A DNA stretch of 64,000 bases from contig CM056875.1 in assembly GCA_029876055.1 (NCBI GenBank), forward strand, positions 5,419,001 through 5,483,000, given 5' to 3'. Shown piece after piece: positions 12,038 to 23,676 of the stretch; within the stretch, counting starts at the first letter, position 1, and each line of letters begins with the position of its first letter. This DNA is from Madurella fahalii. Lineage: Eukaryota; Ascomycota; Sordariomycetes; Sordariales. The notes under the pieces were generated by a model. The model had not been told where the DNA came from. It worked only from the letters and a program-made list of their open reading frames with translations, and ran no database searches. The position numbers and the translations under genes are program-made.

Positions 12038-13384
12038 TCACAAGATTTCCCTCAATTTCTGCTTCTGGAGCGGTGATAACGTCATGGGGAACTTGACGTT
12101 GTACTTCACGACGAAGTTACCGCGCTGGCCTGGCTTCTTGGAGATGGGCATGCCCAGGCCCGGGTACGAATCTGAGCTGCCGGGCTGTGTTGGACCCGCC
12201 TTATCGATGTTGAGGTTCTTGCCGTCTATCGTCGTGATGGTGCGCTTCCAGCCTGTGAGGGCCTCCTTGAGGTCGAGGTCCACAGTGTGGATTAGGTCGT
12301 CGCCTTCGCGGGTGAAGAGGGGGTGTGGTTTCTGTTCGGGTGGTGTTATTAGGTGGCCTTGCCGGGGTAGAGACATACGGAATGGGATGCGCGCCTACCT
12401 CTTCTACGATGAATACTAGATCCTGCTGGCCGCCCTCCTCCTGGTCGCCGACGCCCTTGAAGCGGATTTTGCTGCCCTTCTTGAGGCCGGGCTTGATCGG
12501 AACCTCAAGGACGGTATCCGTCGTGGTCCGCTTGCCCGAATCGTCAAACATCTTCCGCTTGATCTTCATCTTCTTGGTCACGCCGCTGTACAAGTCCTCC
12601 AGCGACAGCGGGAGCGGCCTCTCCACGGTCGTTACCTCGGGCGTCTGCGCCCGCGCGTTGCGCATGCTCTCGCTAAACGAACCACGCATGCCTCTCCGCG
12701 AGCCCGTCGTCGACCCAGGCGAGGACCGGGTGCCGCTAAAGAACATATCTTCAAAGTCGCCGCCCAGGCCGCTGTCGCGGAAGGTATTCCGGAACAGGTC
12801 GTTGGGATCGGTAAAGTGGTACGAGAAGCGCGCGCCACCGGGCATGCCACCGCCGGCGGCGCTGCTGAAGAACGAGGCGAAGCCCTCCGGCATGCCGCCG
12901 GCAGCCCCAGCGAAGGGGTTACCGCCAGCGCCGGCGCCGGCGCCGGCATCGGGCTGCGGGACGGGCCCACCCCGCAGGATGAATTCAAGGCCGAACTGGT
13001 CATACAGCTTGCGCTTCTCCGGGTCCGACAAGATCTCGTAAGCTTGCGAGCATTCCTTGAACTTTTCGGCGGCGTCCGGGTTGTCCTTGTTCTTGTCGGG
13101 ATGCCATTTTAGGGCAGCTTTCCTAAGTGAGGGGTTAGCGGGCAGGGGTCAATAAGTGGCGGGGCAGAGTATCGGCTGTCTGGAGCGAGACCGTCGTGAA
13201 TCGTCGAGCGACGGGGAAACAAGGCAAGAATTATGGGCACTCGACTCTCCCCGCCGGTCTCCGGAGAGCTCAGTGAGATGGGGAGAGCGGAGCGGTGAAC
13301 GTACCGATAGGCTTTCTTGATGTCGTCCTGGGTCGCAGTAGGACTGATGTTCAGGTGGTCGTAGAGCTTTGTCTCCTTGACCAT
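12038..13384 (-). CDS. SIS1: Class II (type B) DnaJ co-chaperone, Sis1/Psi1-like
   Basis: Three exons on the minus strand: 13384-13305, 13122-12399 and 12331-12038, with introns of 182 and 67 nt (GTACGT...TTAG; GTAGGC...ACAG). The product is 365 residues. An N-terminal J-domain (residues 4-70) begins KETKLYDHLNI and carries the HPD triad at 34-36 in KWHPDKNKDNP. A Gly/Ala/Phe-rich linker follows (GNPFAGAAGGMPEGF and DPNDLF repeats). Two beta-sandwich client domains come next (LSLEDLYSGVTKKMK; RFKGVGDQEEGGQQDLVFI; HPLFTREGDDL). The C-terminal end is LSPLQKQKLREIL. There is no cysteine-rich zinc-finger domain, which separates it from class I Ydj1. The family stimulates Hsp70 ATPase in cytosol and nucleus, and in yeast Sis1 is essential for translation initiation and prion propagation. 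Intron positions inside the J-domain and before the second client domain restore conserved sequence exactly. Confidence 0.94.
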
Positions 13385-14378
13385 GTTTGCGGCTGGCTGT
13401 TGTCGAGACTGTCGATGTTGCTACCGTGTTCTTGTTTTCGCTGTTGTTGAAATTGATGGATGTTGGGGGGGATGGCGTTGAGAGTTGAGTAGAGTCGTGT
13501 GCAGAGTGAGTTGTCCCGGTCTCGCCTCTCCTGATGCGTCAGGTTGCAGGCGGGTTATGTCGGTGTCGAATTGGAGAGGTGGAAAGCAAGTGGATGTTCT
13601 AGTTTGCTGCAGGCCGCCAGTTGCAGCTAGGTTGTTTGAGTATTTGGCGAATGGTTTCTGGTTCTCTGGCGTGGCGAGAAAGCTCCCGCAGAGCTCTCGG
13701 GATTTCGCGAGAAGCCGCAGAATGCGCCGCAGTGGGACTCGGGTTTCAGTCGTTCAATCGAATGCAGAGAGACGACGAAGCTGGATGAGGTCGAATGAGG
13801 CTATTGCCAACCGAGTCGAAGCAGACAAAGGCAAAGTATGACATGCCTTGGCAACTGGTCGTGTGTGCCTAGCAGCTTGTAGAAGGTTCGTCGCGAGCCT
13901 ATCGGCTTCCAGGGATCGAGAGACAGTGACGCAGCCACTGCGTAAGGTGGGCCAACGGTTCTCGTTTCGATAGTTGCATATCTCGTAAGCGCGTTTCGCA
14001 GTGATTAATCAACCTACCTGTGCCCGGTGGGGGCGAGTAAAGGGTGGGGGGGGGCTCGGTACCGCCATTTCTGGGAGCCGAGATCAGACGAGAAATGCGA
14101 AACTGGTCCCATGTCAACTACACGTAGGCGCTGCTGTGATGTCGAGAGTCCGGTCACCGAACTAACAAGTTATTACCTTGTTTTGTGGTAAATTATATCA
14201 ATGCCATTTATAATTCGCAAGGGTCCCTGAATCTAGTGTACAACTGATTACATGCAAGTATCCATGCATCAGCGGCCGTCCCCTAAGCTATGTCATGTAG
14301 GAAGTTTCCAGTTCCCCCTCACCAATTTTATTGCGCATCCGCCATCTCCACGACGAAAATAAAGGGCACTGGGCCGCT
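13385..14378. other. Intergenic, 1.0 kb
   Basis: Upstream region of the J-protein gene, running into the decayed 3' end of the PAN-repeat pseudogene. A short AT-rich patch is at about 14165-14215. Nothing else recognised. Confidence 0.5.
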
Positions 14379-17300
14379 TCATGCGTGGTGAGATACTAGC
14401 CAGAGCGGAGTGATCACGGCACCTCGATCAAGGTACCACCCCCGCCCATAGCCTTCAAGAATGGCATACCCGCCGTAGCCCTCCCATAGCACTGACATCA
14501 CGAGGGTCCTCCGGCTAGACTCCGAGATGCCAATCTCGGCCGGCGGGGCCAGTACCGTGAAGCCGGCCAACCTGCATACCAACGATTTGGTGGCCATGTC
14601 CTTGACACACACGGCTGCATTGGAATCACCGTAGGAACCGTAGAAGCCAGAGGGAAACGTTTCCACAAAGTAAGCCGAACCGTGCAGACCCATGAGCGGA
14701 GATAGGCCGCCATTGGTAAAAGCAAGAAGGCGGCTGGTGCAGGCATCATATTACCACACAGATATCCGGCGTTTGAGGTTGGTGCTCGGCCGGTATGTGC
14801 TGGACTGATAAGTGAGGAGCTTGCCGTCGGCATGCGGGGGGCCCACGCACCCTGACTGACTTTGATGCACTACGACATCAGCGAGACCACCTGCGCCTAG
14901 AGCAGACAGCCGTACCACGTCGTGGTCGTGGGCCTTTCCACCGTCGCCGTTGAGTATCCAAACCCGGTAAATGCCTGCATCATGGCGACGGTGCGCAGCC
15001 GTGCTTGGGCGTTTGCAATTCTAACTTCGGTAACTACAGCGAATCCCGATGTCGTGGTCTATGTTACCGTCAACTTCGACGTTGCCTTGCCCGTGGCTAT
15101 CTGCAGACGGGTGTACGAGATCTTGGACGCTGGCCATCTGGTCACGACATCCGGCGTTGGGGTTCGCAGGTCGAATCTGACGTCAGGGGCCGGGGCCACG
15201 GCCGTCGTCTTCGGAGCCACGTAAGACAGCTGTTCTGCCTTGGCCGGCAATCTCCTCAGCCGCCCTCCGCTATGTTTCTGGCGCTTCATGTAGACGTACG
15301 TCTCCGTGGGAAATACCGCAACTTTGGTAGCAGTGGCCCATACCGAGTTCAACCTAGCGGTGTAGTCATGCCAGGATGCCTGTGTGGTAATGGCGTAGAC
15401 GGTGTTGCTCGGCATGCTGGTAATCGTCGCCGTCGGCGGCACCTTTTAATGCCTGCCGTGATGATCGCCTCTTTGATGATCCTGGCTGTCATGTTTGATG
15501 ACGATCTGACCCGGGAGCTGGATGTTGGAAATCGAGAAACCGCAGTTTTCGCATCAGAGGGTCTTCCTACACCGCACCTGACCGGGCCGCTGGAGTTGCG
15601 GATATGTAATCCGCTAGAGAGTACTAGTCAAAGTTGTACTTGGTGTCCGGGGGAAGGGGGTAAAGACGATGTTGTTACCACTGATAAGGCAGCCCGTGAA
15701 TAGACATTTGAGAGCATTGCGATCCGCATAGGCTTCGTTGGCCTCGTATTTAGTCTGGAGTGCGCTGGCCACACCCTCGTGGATTTCGTCGACATCTTGT
15801 CAGCCAAATCATCGCAGGCAAGATTCTCCAAATCGTCTTGGCCGACCGTTTTAGCAAGCCAGACTCCGCGTGAAGAGAGCACAGCGTTGCATGGAGGCGC
15901 TCGCTTATTGTTGCTGCCGCAAGGGGATCGCGATAAAGAGCGCATCGCGGACCGGGTCGTCCAGCCCTCTCGACTGTACACAGTGTGCACCATTGAAGTC
16001 CCCAGTCACGAGCAACGACGATGGTTCCATTCCCCGTCCCCCAAACTTGTCCTCGGAAGCCTCCTCCTGGCGGTGTTACCAGGGTTATAGGGTTTTGCCG
16101 TAGGTTCAACGTTTTGCGTATTGGCCGGATGAGGTATACTCTGTCGCTATCTCGGCAGCTTCCGGGCTGTCATATTTGACAGTCCCGTATTTGATATCTA
16201 CCTCTTCGGCCACGGTAACAAAGTTCTCAACAGTGATAAGGAACGTAATGACTTGACTGTCAATTGCTGCAAAGGCGCCCGTCATTCGGTAGATGTCACG
16301 CAATGTCTCGTTATTGCAGCCCCGAGAGTTGGTAAACAGCACGACGCCGATCTCAGGCCAGGTACCTTAGTCATGATATACTCCCGGACAATATCGTTAC
16401 CAACTTACACTATTCGAGGTATCGTACGCATGCATCAAGACAATCCTCGAACGGGTCGGTCGTAAGAGTCCCGAATCGCCACCTGAGAAGCCGAAAGCGC
16501 AGTAGATCTCGTTAAACCTGCCCTGGTCGGTCTCTTGGTAACAGGGTGACGTTGGCGCTCCCTCCATCGCAAGTGAGCGGCGCCTTGACCTCCAGCGTTG
16601 CGTTACCAAGATTTCTTGCCGTCGACCCTCACCGTCTGCAATGGTCAGGCCATTGATCTCCTCCATGCAACACATGCCGCCAACTCACAACCTATTGATG
16701 CACTCCCGGCTGAAATCGTATACATCGATGCAGTCTCCAGAAGTGGGCGCCTTCGCCGCAGACAGGTCGCCACCGTAGCACTCCCTGTTGCCGATGATCT
16801 GGCAGACAACCCCGGCTGGGGTCGGGAAGTTGATGTTGTCACCGGAGCCGTTGATACAAGATGGGGCAGTCGAGGTGGGCGTGAGAGGCGCTGCTAGTAG
16901 TTTCGGTGGTTGTCCCGGTGCCCGAACCGGCCTCCGTAGAGTTAGGTGTAACGCCATTAACCGTCGCCGCCGACGGCTCGCTAGCCATGACGAATTCGGA
17001 GTCCGTGGAGATCGTGAACGTAGAGCTAGTCTCCGTGGCGCTGTCGGACACCGAAGACTCAGCCGAGGTCGAGCTCGTGCTTATGCTCGATTTGATAGAT
17101 GCCCCCGAAGATACGAGCTTGAGTATTTTTGTCGGTCCAGACATGGGTACACTTGAGTGGCGCAGTAATAGCACGACTGTTCATATAGCAAGAAGGAGCG
17201 AGAAAAGGGACGTTTACGCAGTCCAGAGTCGAATCACACTTGTCCATCTCCACAACTCTGTTAGTCAGATCTCCCACTGTTCCAGTAAGAGAGGGCGGAG

Positions 17301-17816
17301 AGGGCGGAGAGCCCTGACTTACGCATGCTAGGCTCCGAGGTGACAATCAGGTTAACTCCCGCATAATCGATGCCACAGAGCAGCTGGTGCGAGATCCGTG
17401 GGCGGCATCATAAAGCATACCATTAGAGCGGTCGCCAATACATGTTACCTCCTTATCGGCAGGGCTGATCCGGCTTGGAGCGGTCCAGACGCGTCCTTTT
17501 CCTACTGGTGTTCTCACGCTGCTCTCCATCCAACAATTGCCGCCGACGGGGCCGTATGAGGCGTCGAGGTAGTCAGCGATGACATCGCACAACTCAATAA
17601 AATCCTCGAAGGTGGTGAGGCCACTCTGGGCAGCGATGTTGCCGTCGACATAATCGACATGGCAAATAGTGTCATAGGAGCCCACTGCCATGCTATAGCT
17701 AATATCGTCACTCTGGCCGCTGGAGCAGTTGAGAGGTGTCGCAACGGCAAGCCATGTCGATGCCAGAGCGACTAACAAGGCACCTTGGCCCGGGAGTACC
17801 CGGAAAGCTGCCGCAT
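14379..17816 (-). pseudogene. Decayed gene for a secreted multi-PAN/Apple-domain protein
   Basis: No continuous frame exists, but the minus strand carries pieces of one long secreted protein, in order and in changing frames. A probable start at 17816 (MRQLSGYSRAKVP) leads to a hydrophobic signal-like core (LLVALASTWLAVATP) in another frame. Then follow four Cys-motif blocks typical of PAN/Apple domains: DTICHVDYVDGN, LLCGIDYAGVNL, VCQIIGNRECYGGDL and NEIYCAFGFSGGDS. A Ser/Thr-rich linker lies at about 16895-17100. One real-looking intron remains: GTAAGTC with branch CTGAC and acceptor CAGAG, about 17284-17310. The frame changes between GSR and QLLCG within one motif near 17375, a TGA stands inside the block ending at 16685, and the frame shifts again near 15795. 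Thr-rich and C-terminal fragments continue to 14379. I infer a pseudogene; a many-exon gene with sequencing errors is the alternative. The ancestral role was probably cell-surface or extracellular binding. Confidence 0.6.
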
Positions 17817-18584
17817 CACCAAAGGAGAGAAATGATTGTACGTTGGAAATGAACGTGAGCAGATATTGAAAAGAATCAGTACCTAATTAATTAAAGTTAC
17901 TTTTGCCCTGCCAACTCAAAGCTAGATGTGTGAGAGGGGACTGATATCAAGTAAGAGCGCTGCGCCGACAATACATGTAACTACATCCATGGCTTGCCTA
18001 AAGCATCGTTCGGTTGGGATTGACTAGTAGAAAGGAGCAAACCTTGTTTGGCAAGGCTATTGACGAGCAAAATATGTCTAACTTTCATGGGACACCATAA
18101 CTACCCGGTTGAGCCGGCCAGCGTCAAGTGCGTATTTATGATAATAACCTGCGCGAAATGGGGTCTCTCTAGAGTAGAACCAGGGGTAGATGTGGCTGGC
18201 TAAACTTATCATATTGAGATATGTCAATATGAGCAAAGTAATTAACCTGCTTATTCCCGATGTGCTACGGAGAAGGCGGGCATCTTTCATGCATCACAGC
18301 AAATCCGTTTGGCTAACGGTGATCCAGACTCCAGGATCTGTTCCGCCCGGGGCCACCCGCCCAGGGGACAGGATCCGAGGGGTTCTAGACTTATAGATCA
18401 GAGACGGTGTGTCGGCCATGCGTCCACCATGCGGTCCCTGCTTCGCCATCGTCAACGGCTCCCAGTAAATTGTTGATGGTCTCGGCATTTGAGCGAAGCA
18501 GGCCTCGAAGACCCTAGATAGAGCTCTGACGAGGAGGACGAAGCCCAATTGAGATTTGCTGGCGGGTCTACTCCCATTACCTTG

Positions 18585-18755
18585 TCATGGTAAGGCCCCT
18601 GCCTGTGCTCCCAGCAATCCGAATCGTCCACCCTTCGGCAAAGACAAAGTATCGGTCTGCACTAGACGCACCATCCCTTCAAGCTCGAACGTATTGCCTT
18701 CAAACTTAATCTTATACCCTGGGTTCGATTTGGTGAATCGGCTTAGGTCAACGAA
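18585..18755 (-). other. Possible relic open frame of 56 codons
   Basis: A minus-strand frame without a start codon, bounded by TAA (18758-18756) and TGA (18587-18585), reads like real protein: RFTKSNPGYKIKFEGN, then FELEGMVRLVQTD, then SLPKGGRFGLLG. Beyond the stop, the same frame stays open to 18294 without obvious coding character. I do not recognise the family. It may be a fragment of a dead gene or a chance frame. Confidence 0.25.
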
Positions 18756-21634
18756 TTAACGAACTATTTCCTCGTCTTAGGCGGAAGAACCAGGCGGAGG
18801 GGCCTAGGATCGCGCAACCATGGTTGCGGGTTGGTAGACGGTGGTGGTGGCTTGTGCCATGCGAATGGCCAAAGTAAAGAGGCCAAATACCGCAGATGCT
18901 TGCCCCATCTCACTCTAGGGCTCTGCGATCTGTCGGCCGAGAGCGGATTCTGCGCCGTTTCCACCTCAATTGTGAATATGTCTTCTCTATGAACCCGGAA
19001 GAGGAAAAGAGATATTCTGGCCATGGTACAGTACCGTTTGTAGGTTTGTTTTGTGCACAATATCTGATTCTGGCGCCTCGAGGCGATACTGTGGAAATTG
19101 ATTAGGGTATGTAGCTATGCTTTCAATTCTGAAGGTTTGTTATCGAGCCCTAAGCTCGAAGTGCCTTGCCCGTTCCGGTGGGTGTCCAAGTCCAACCCGG
19201 CAGCTGTAAAGGCTGTGGATGAGATGGGAGTCGCCGTTGCCAGCACCCTCCGCCAGACACCTCGACTACGTCTCGAGTCCGGGACAGTGTAAGCCACGCT
19301 AACAATCAGGTGGTTGACATATCGAAGTGAACGAGGAGTAACTGCTCTACCCCCCATAGCAATACCCATCAAAACTCTTAACTAACCATTCGACGGAGGT
19401 CGGTACAACCGGCAAGTACGGCGTGAGGTTCGTCCGATAAACCCAGTAGCTTCCTTATATACCGCTTCCTCAAACTCTAATGGAGGCCGCTTGCCTTAGG
19501 TACGGACCTTCTCAATAGAGCAGCTCAAGCTTGTGTAGATTCGGCAGCAAATTCGATACCACATGGTACGATAGCCAGGTATCACCTTGGCCTCCTCGCC
19601 CAATAAATGCATTGCTCTTCTCTGACACCCGATTCAGCATCTGCGGCAAAAAAGAACACGGTCAAGCGAGCCGCCGTTGCAAGAAGACCGTCACGGGAGG
19701 CGCCTAACACTCTGTCGTAAGCTGACGATTCTTGTTGGTCCAGCGTTCTGGGCTCTGGTAGCTTAGATTCTAACTGTTGGTGTACTGCAGTACCCCTGCG
19801 GCTACAAGTGCCAGAACGACTCTTTGCCGATTGGGCAGCTTTACGCATGAGTAAGTTAACTAGCGGCCTTGCATTATACTTCCCAACCCGTCTTGCGAAG
19901 CGTTTCTTCTCTCGGTGGCTTTGGGGATTTAGGCGCATTAGGTTTAGCAGCGGGCGTGATGTTTTGCCATGAACTGCCCTACTATCTTATTCGGGTGGTT
20001 AGCCGGCCATTTCCCTGGAGGGAAAGATTTTGGCCTTCTGGGTATTAAATAAGGAATCTCGTCGATGTTACGACTTAATGGCACCTCGGTGTACAATGCT
20101 TTTGTACGTCCGACAAAATTTAACCCCGAGTTCTTGAATTTCTACGCACTTTGATGGTTGGCTTGCAAGTGCCTAACCCAACACCACCATTCATTGATCA
20201 TTCTGTATATGCAGTATTATTTTTTCGAGAAAACCGTATCCGGTTTAAATGGATAATGCCCTGAAAAGTTCATGGATGATCTCTCGCTTGGGCGACATCA
20301 TTGTTTATGTTTACACAAGCTACCGATCCCTGCTGACACGTCAACGTGGTGGCCTCCCCGGACCATCCGGGACTCGTTCTAGACTCATGTGTCATTGCCT
20401 TGCTACCCGCTGAGTTAGTGATTGCGCCTGCCATGAGGTCTGGACCGAGTCTTGGTCGGCGCCCCTCGCTCCAAGCCGGGAGTAACAATGCAGGAACCGA
20501 GTTCTATGCAGAAGTCGATGCCCGTGGACCGGGGGCGGTCCACTTGCCCTGACGGAGCCGTTGCAAGCCGGAAGCGTCGCAGTCGCCAGGCTTCAAGAGA
20601 GGCCTTGGACCAGAACGTAAAGCCACATCCGGTTATCGTCGTCATGTACCGGCCCAGGACGATTGCCATGTGACAGCCGTGTGCCAGGATTACAGGCGAC
20701 ATTCTGCGGCTTTGACGATTGTTGATTTTGCTCTGCTGTCACTCCCAATGACGTGCCTTGCTCCGCCATGGTTGTTCAGTGTGATATTGAGCCTATTACA
20801 TCATGCGTTCAGCCAGAAAGCCCAGTACCGCCACAATGGTATAGGGCTGCGGTGTGGCTGCCAGTAGCGCTTGATACTTCCCGCATTGGGCCAGTGATCG
20901 GCCGCAAAAGTCCAATTGAGTCGTCAACAGCCCGCTGAGGTCGGCCGAGTTTGTCCTGCAGATACGTACCCTTCCGAACGATGCTTCCGCATTGGTACCA
21001 AAGACGCGCTTTAGCCAATGTCGTCATGCTGCACGCAAGCATGTATCGATATCCAATGAGAGCCAGTGGTTGGAGACGAGAGGATCCATTGCGTCATTGG
21101 CGGGGTTTTAAGTCAGGGTCAGAAGCTTCGCCCGATTACAGACCCACAGTGGGAACGTCATGTTTTCTGGAAGAACAGCGTCCATTGTCGGAAATGCAGG
21201 CCCACGGGAGGTGGCAGTAACATGTGAGATATCGCCAGGCACATGATAGCGCAATTGAGTGTTTCGATGCTACGATGTGCACGGAAGCGAAATGCTTGTT
21301 ATCACCGCCGAGAGCTGTCGATACCACCGAGGTCCAACTGTCGGGACGGTCCCATCCGCAGCAAAGCCTCGCACTTGCACGTTTCAGCCGCCTTGCAACT
21401 ACTCCATATGGTAACTCGGCTTGACGTCATACGGATTCTTGAAAGCGCTTGGTGCAAGAGCGGTTCGTTTGACCCCTTCCCAGCAACCCCGCTATTGTCC
21501 AATATCCCGCCATGTTGAGGCATCACCTGCCACCTGAGCCGTTGTGGGTTCGTGGGATGAAGCACCATCTATGACGTAGTCGCAGCACGCAACAGTTCCC
21601 TTGTGTCGCTGCTGTCGGAGGGGGATGGATCGTC

Positions 21635-21642
21635 TATATATT
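21635..21642 (+). promoter_or_regulatory. TATA box and STRE-like CCCCT of the grg-1 promoter
   Basis: CTATATATTG stands about 130 bp upstream of the grg-1 start and is followed directly by CCCCT, the stress-response element core. A TC/CA-rich leader with many CAACA repeats (21650-21766) follows, as in highly expressed fungal genes. The element function is inferred from position and the known strong, stress- and starvation-induced expression of this gene family. Confidence 0.55.
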
Positions 21643-21766
21643 GCCCCTCCTCCCACAGTCCAGATCCTCTCTCTTTCATCATCACCACCAATACAACAAT
21701 CTTACAAAGCAACCAATCTTCACAACAACACTTCACAAACAACTTCCAACAACCCCATCAACCATC

Positions 21767-22039
21767 ATGGACACCATCAAGAACGCCGGCAACTACGTCT
21801 CTGACAAGCTCCAGGGTGCCTCCCACGGTGCCTCCAAGGAAGCCAACAAGGAAGTCGCCAAGGACAACAACGCTGGTATCGGCACCCGGTAAGCCTCTCT
21901 CGGTTCTCCCTTTTCATGACCGGCTCATGCTGACTCCCACTGCAGCCTCCAGGCCACTGGCGACGCCATCTCGGACAAGAGCAAGGAGAAGAAGCACGAC
22001 GCTTCGGCTGAGGCCAACAAGCAGGCTGCCACCCACTGA
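21767..22039 (+). CDS. grg-1: Glucose-repressible/clock-controlled small hydrophilic protein Grg-1 (Ccg-1)
   Basis: Two exons, 21767-21888 and 21946-22039, with a 57-nt intron (GTAAGC...TGCAG). The product is exactly 71 residues, the length of Neurospora Grg-1/Ccg-1. It starts MDTIKNAGNYVSDKLQG and continues with SKEANKEVAKDNNAGIGTR; the second half is ATGDAISDKSKEKKHDAS. The protein is hydrophilic, Lys/Ala/Asp/Asn-rich, without cysteine or membrane segments, and probably forms amphipathic helices like LEA or hydrophilin proteins. In Neurospora the gene is strongly induced by glucose loss, conidiation and the clock; the molecular role is unsettled. The promoter here has a good TATA box. The gene stands alone between the gene-poor stretch and the EBP-type gene. 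Confidence 0.93.
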
Positions 22040-22646
22040 GCAACGACCGATACGACCTTCTTTCCGCTTGCCGCCCATCGTGATGATTACCGATAATGCA
22101 CGGCGGGATCTCATTATGACCTGGCTTTCGGAGAGGCGTTGCTGAGGAGAGAGGATGGATGGATTTGTTTCCTCTTTTTTCTCTCACTTCTGGGATGTAT
22201 TATTATTTGCTCAGTTTTTCTGGGAGAAGGGAGGATCAAGCACAATACCCGAGCCAACTGGCTCCGCATAGCTAGATAAATCCACCTCCATTCTTGTCAT
22301 GTTGTCTGCCATTGATATTGTGACTCTATAGTGAAATCGCTTGCTTTCATTCGGGTCACTTCCCGAATGCCGCTTGTCGTCGTGTTGATTCTTAATAAAT
22401 GTACCAATAATTAAGTTAATGCCAGGGGTGGAACATCCACCCACCCAAGCGCACGGCCCACATCACCACGCTCTCCCCGACCGGGGTCCATCTTGGCATC
22501 ACCCTCGCCGATCAGCCATTCATATTCAGCCTCAAGCAAATGTCCCCTAACCCCAACCAGAACAAACATCCCATCCCACTATCAACGCCCAAATTCAACC
22601 CAAGTCAGGCCCTCGAGAACCCCCCCAAAAAAAGAGAGAAAAGCAC
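22040..22646. other. Intergenic, 0.6 kb
   Basis: Holds the grg-1 3' flank and the upstream region of the EXPERA gene. AATAAATG near 22394-22401 (cttaataaatgt) could be part of a polyadenylation signal. Nothing else seen. Confidence 0.5.
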
Positions 22647-23676
22647 ATGATGGCGACCGCTCCGCCGCCAACCTCGTTCGCCGCCCTCGCCCGCGACCCG
22701 ACAACCCTCGCCTCGCTCGCCTCGACCGTGGCCATCCTCCTCGCCGCGCTGGCCCTCTCGCGCCGCGTGCTCGACCCGACCTCGACCCCGCCCCGCCTGC
22801 GCGCGCTGTTCGTCTGGCACGCCTTCGACGCCCTGATCCACTTCATCCTCGAGGGCAGTTTTGTCTACCACTGCCTGTTCACGTCTGCGCCCGTCGCCGA
22901 CGTGCTGGCTGCTGCTGCCGTGGAGGGCGGTCAGCCCGGGTTGTTGGGGTCGCTGGGAGGATACTGGCCGGATCCGGGGAATTTCTTGGGGCGGGGAGGG
23001 AAGGCTGCGGCTGCTGCTGCGGCGACGGAGGCGGTGGTGCATGGCTCCCAGGCTGGAGGGGCCAATCCGTTGGCGAGGCTGTGGATGGTGTACGCGAGGG
23101 CGGATGTCAGGTGGGCTGGGGTGGATCTGGTATGTTTCATTCCTCACCTCACCTCCCCTCTCAATTTTTTTTTTTTTTTAGTAAACTGTTGTTTATGGGT
23201 GGGTTGAGGATCTTGTCCTAGGTGATGCTAACACGGGGGGGGGGGGGTCATTTCATAGACTGTGCTCAGCATTGAGCTCATCACGGTGCTGTTTGCGGGG
23301 TCCATGGCCGTCCTTGCCTGCTATGACATTGCGAGGAAGAGCCCGAGGGCGAACCTGGTCATGATTATTTTGGCGACGGCGGAGATTTACGGAGGTGGGT
23401 TCTCTTAATTCGCGAGTCCAGAGTGGCCGTTGCGGTAAAGCTTCGGAAGCGTTGGGCTAACGTGATGCAACAGGCTACATGACCTTCATGCCCGAGTGGC
23501 TGACGGGCAATGTCAACCTCGACACGAGCAACTTCATGTACAAGTGGGTCTTTTTGATCTTCTTCAACGGGCTGTGGGTTGTAATCCCGCTCTATGCGAT
23601 TTATGTCGCCGCGGACGACATTTATGATGCGTTCAAGGCGCGGGCCACGGCGTTGGGGGAGAAGAAGGCTAAATGA
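22647..23676 (+). CDS. EXPERA-domain membrane protein (emopamil-binding protein/sterol delta8-delta7 isomerase-like)
   Basis: Three exons, 22647-23129, 23259-23394 and 23474-23676, with introns of 129 nt (GTATGT...CATAG, containing a G13 run and branch GCTAAC) and 79 nt (GTGGGT...ACAG). The product has 273 residues. Four membrane segments are visible: SLASTVAILLAALALS, the pair around HAFDALIHFILEGSF, IELITVLFAGSMAVLACYD, and WVFLIFFNGLWVVIPLYAIY. The HAFDALIH...EGSF segment is the signature of the EBP/EXPERA family, whose His and Glu take part in sterol double-bond shift in human EBP. An unusual Ala/Gly-rich loop (residues about 90-130) lies after this helix. Most fungi use Erg2 for sterol isomerisation, so the in vivo role of fungal EBP homologues is unclear. 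Membership of the fold is secure; enzyme activity is inference. Confidence 0.85.

Larger units (their letters stand above)
17817..21766. other. Gene-poor, AT-patched accessory stretch, 3.95 kb
   Basis: Between the PAN pseudogene and grg-1. Base composition alternates between AT-rich patches (17870-17900, 18120-18250, 20200-20260) and ordinary DNA, and there are only short open frames. One relic is listed separately. I see no terminal repeats, integrase or transposase motif. The last few hundred bases are the grg-1 promoter. Confidence 0.5.

Noticed and set aside
17817..21600. Transposon or RIP-mutated element
   Set aside because: AT-rich patches are present but I found no terminal repeats, transposase, integrase or reverse-transcriptase motif.
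22493..23221. 242-codon frame overlapping the EXPERA gene
   Set aside because: Shadow of the real frame; Arg/Pro-rich and lacks the membrane helices.
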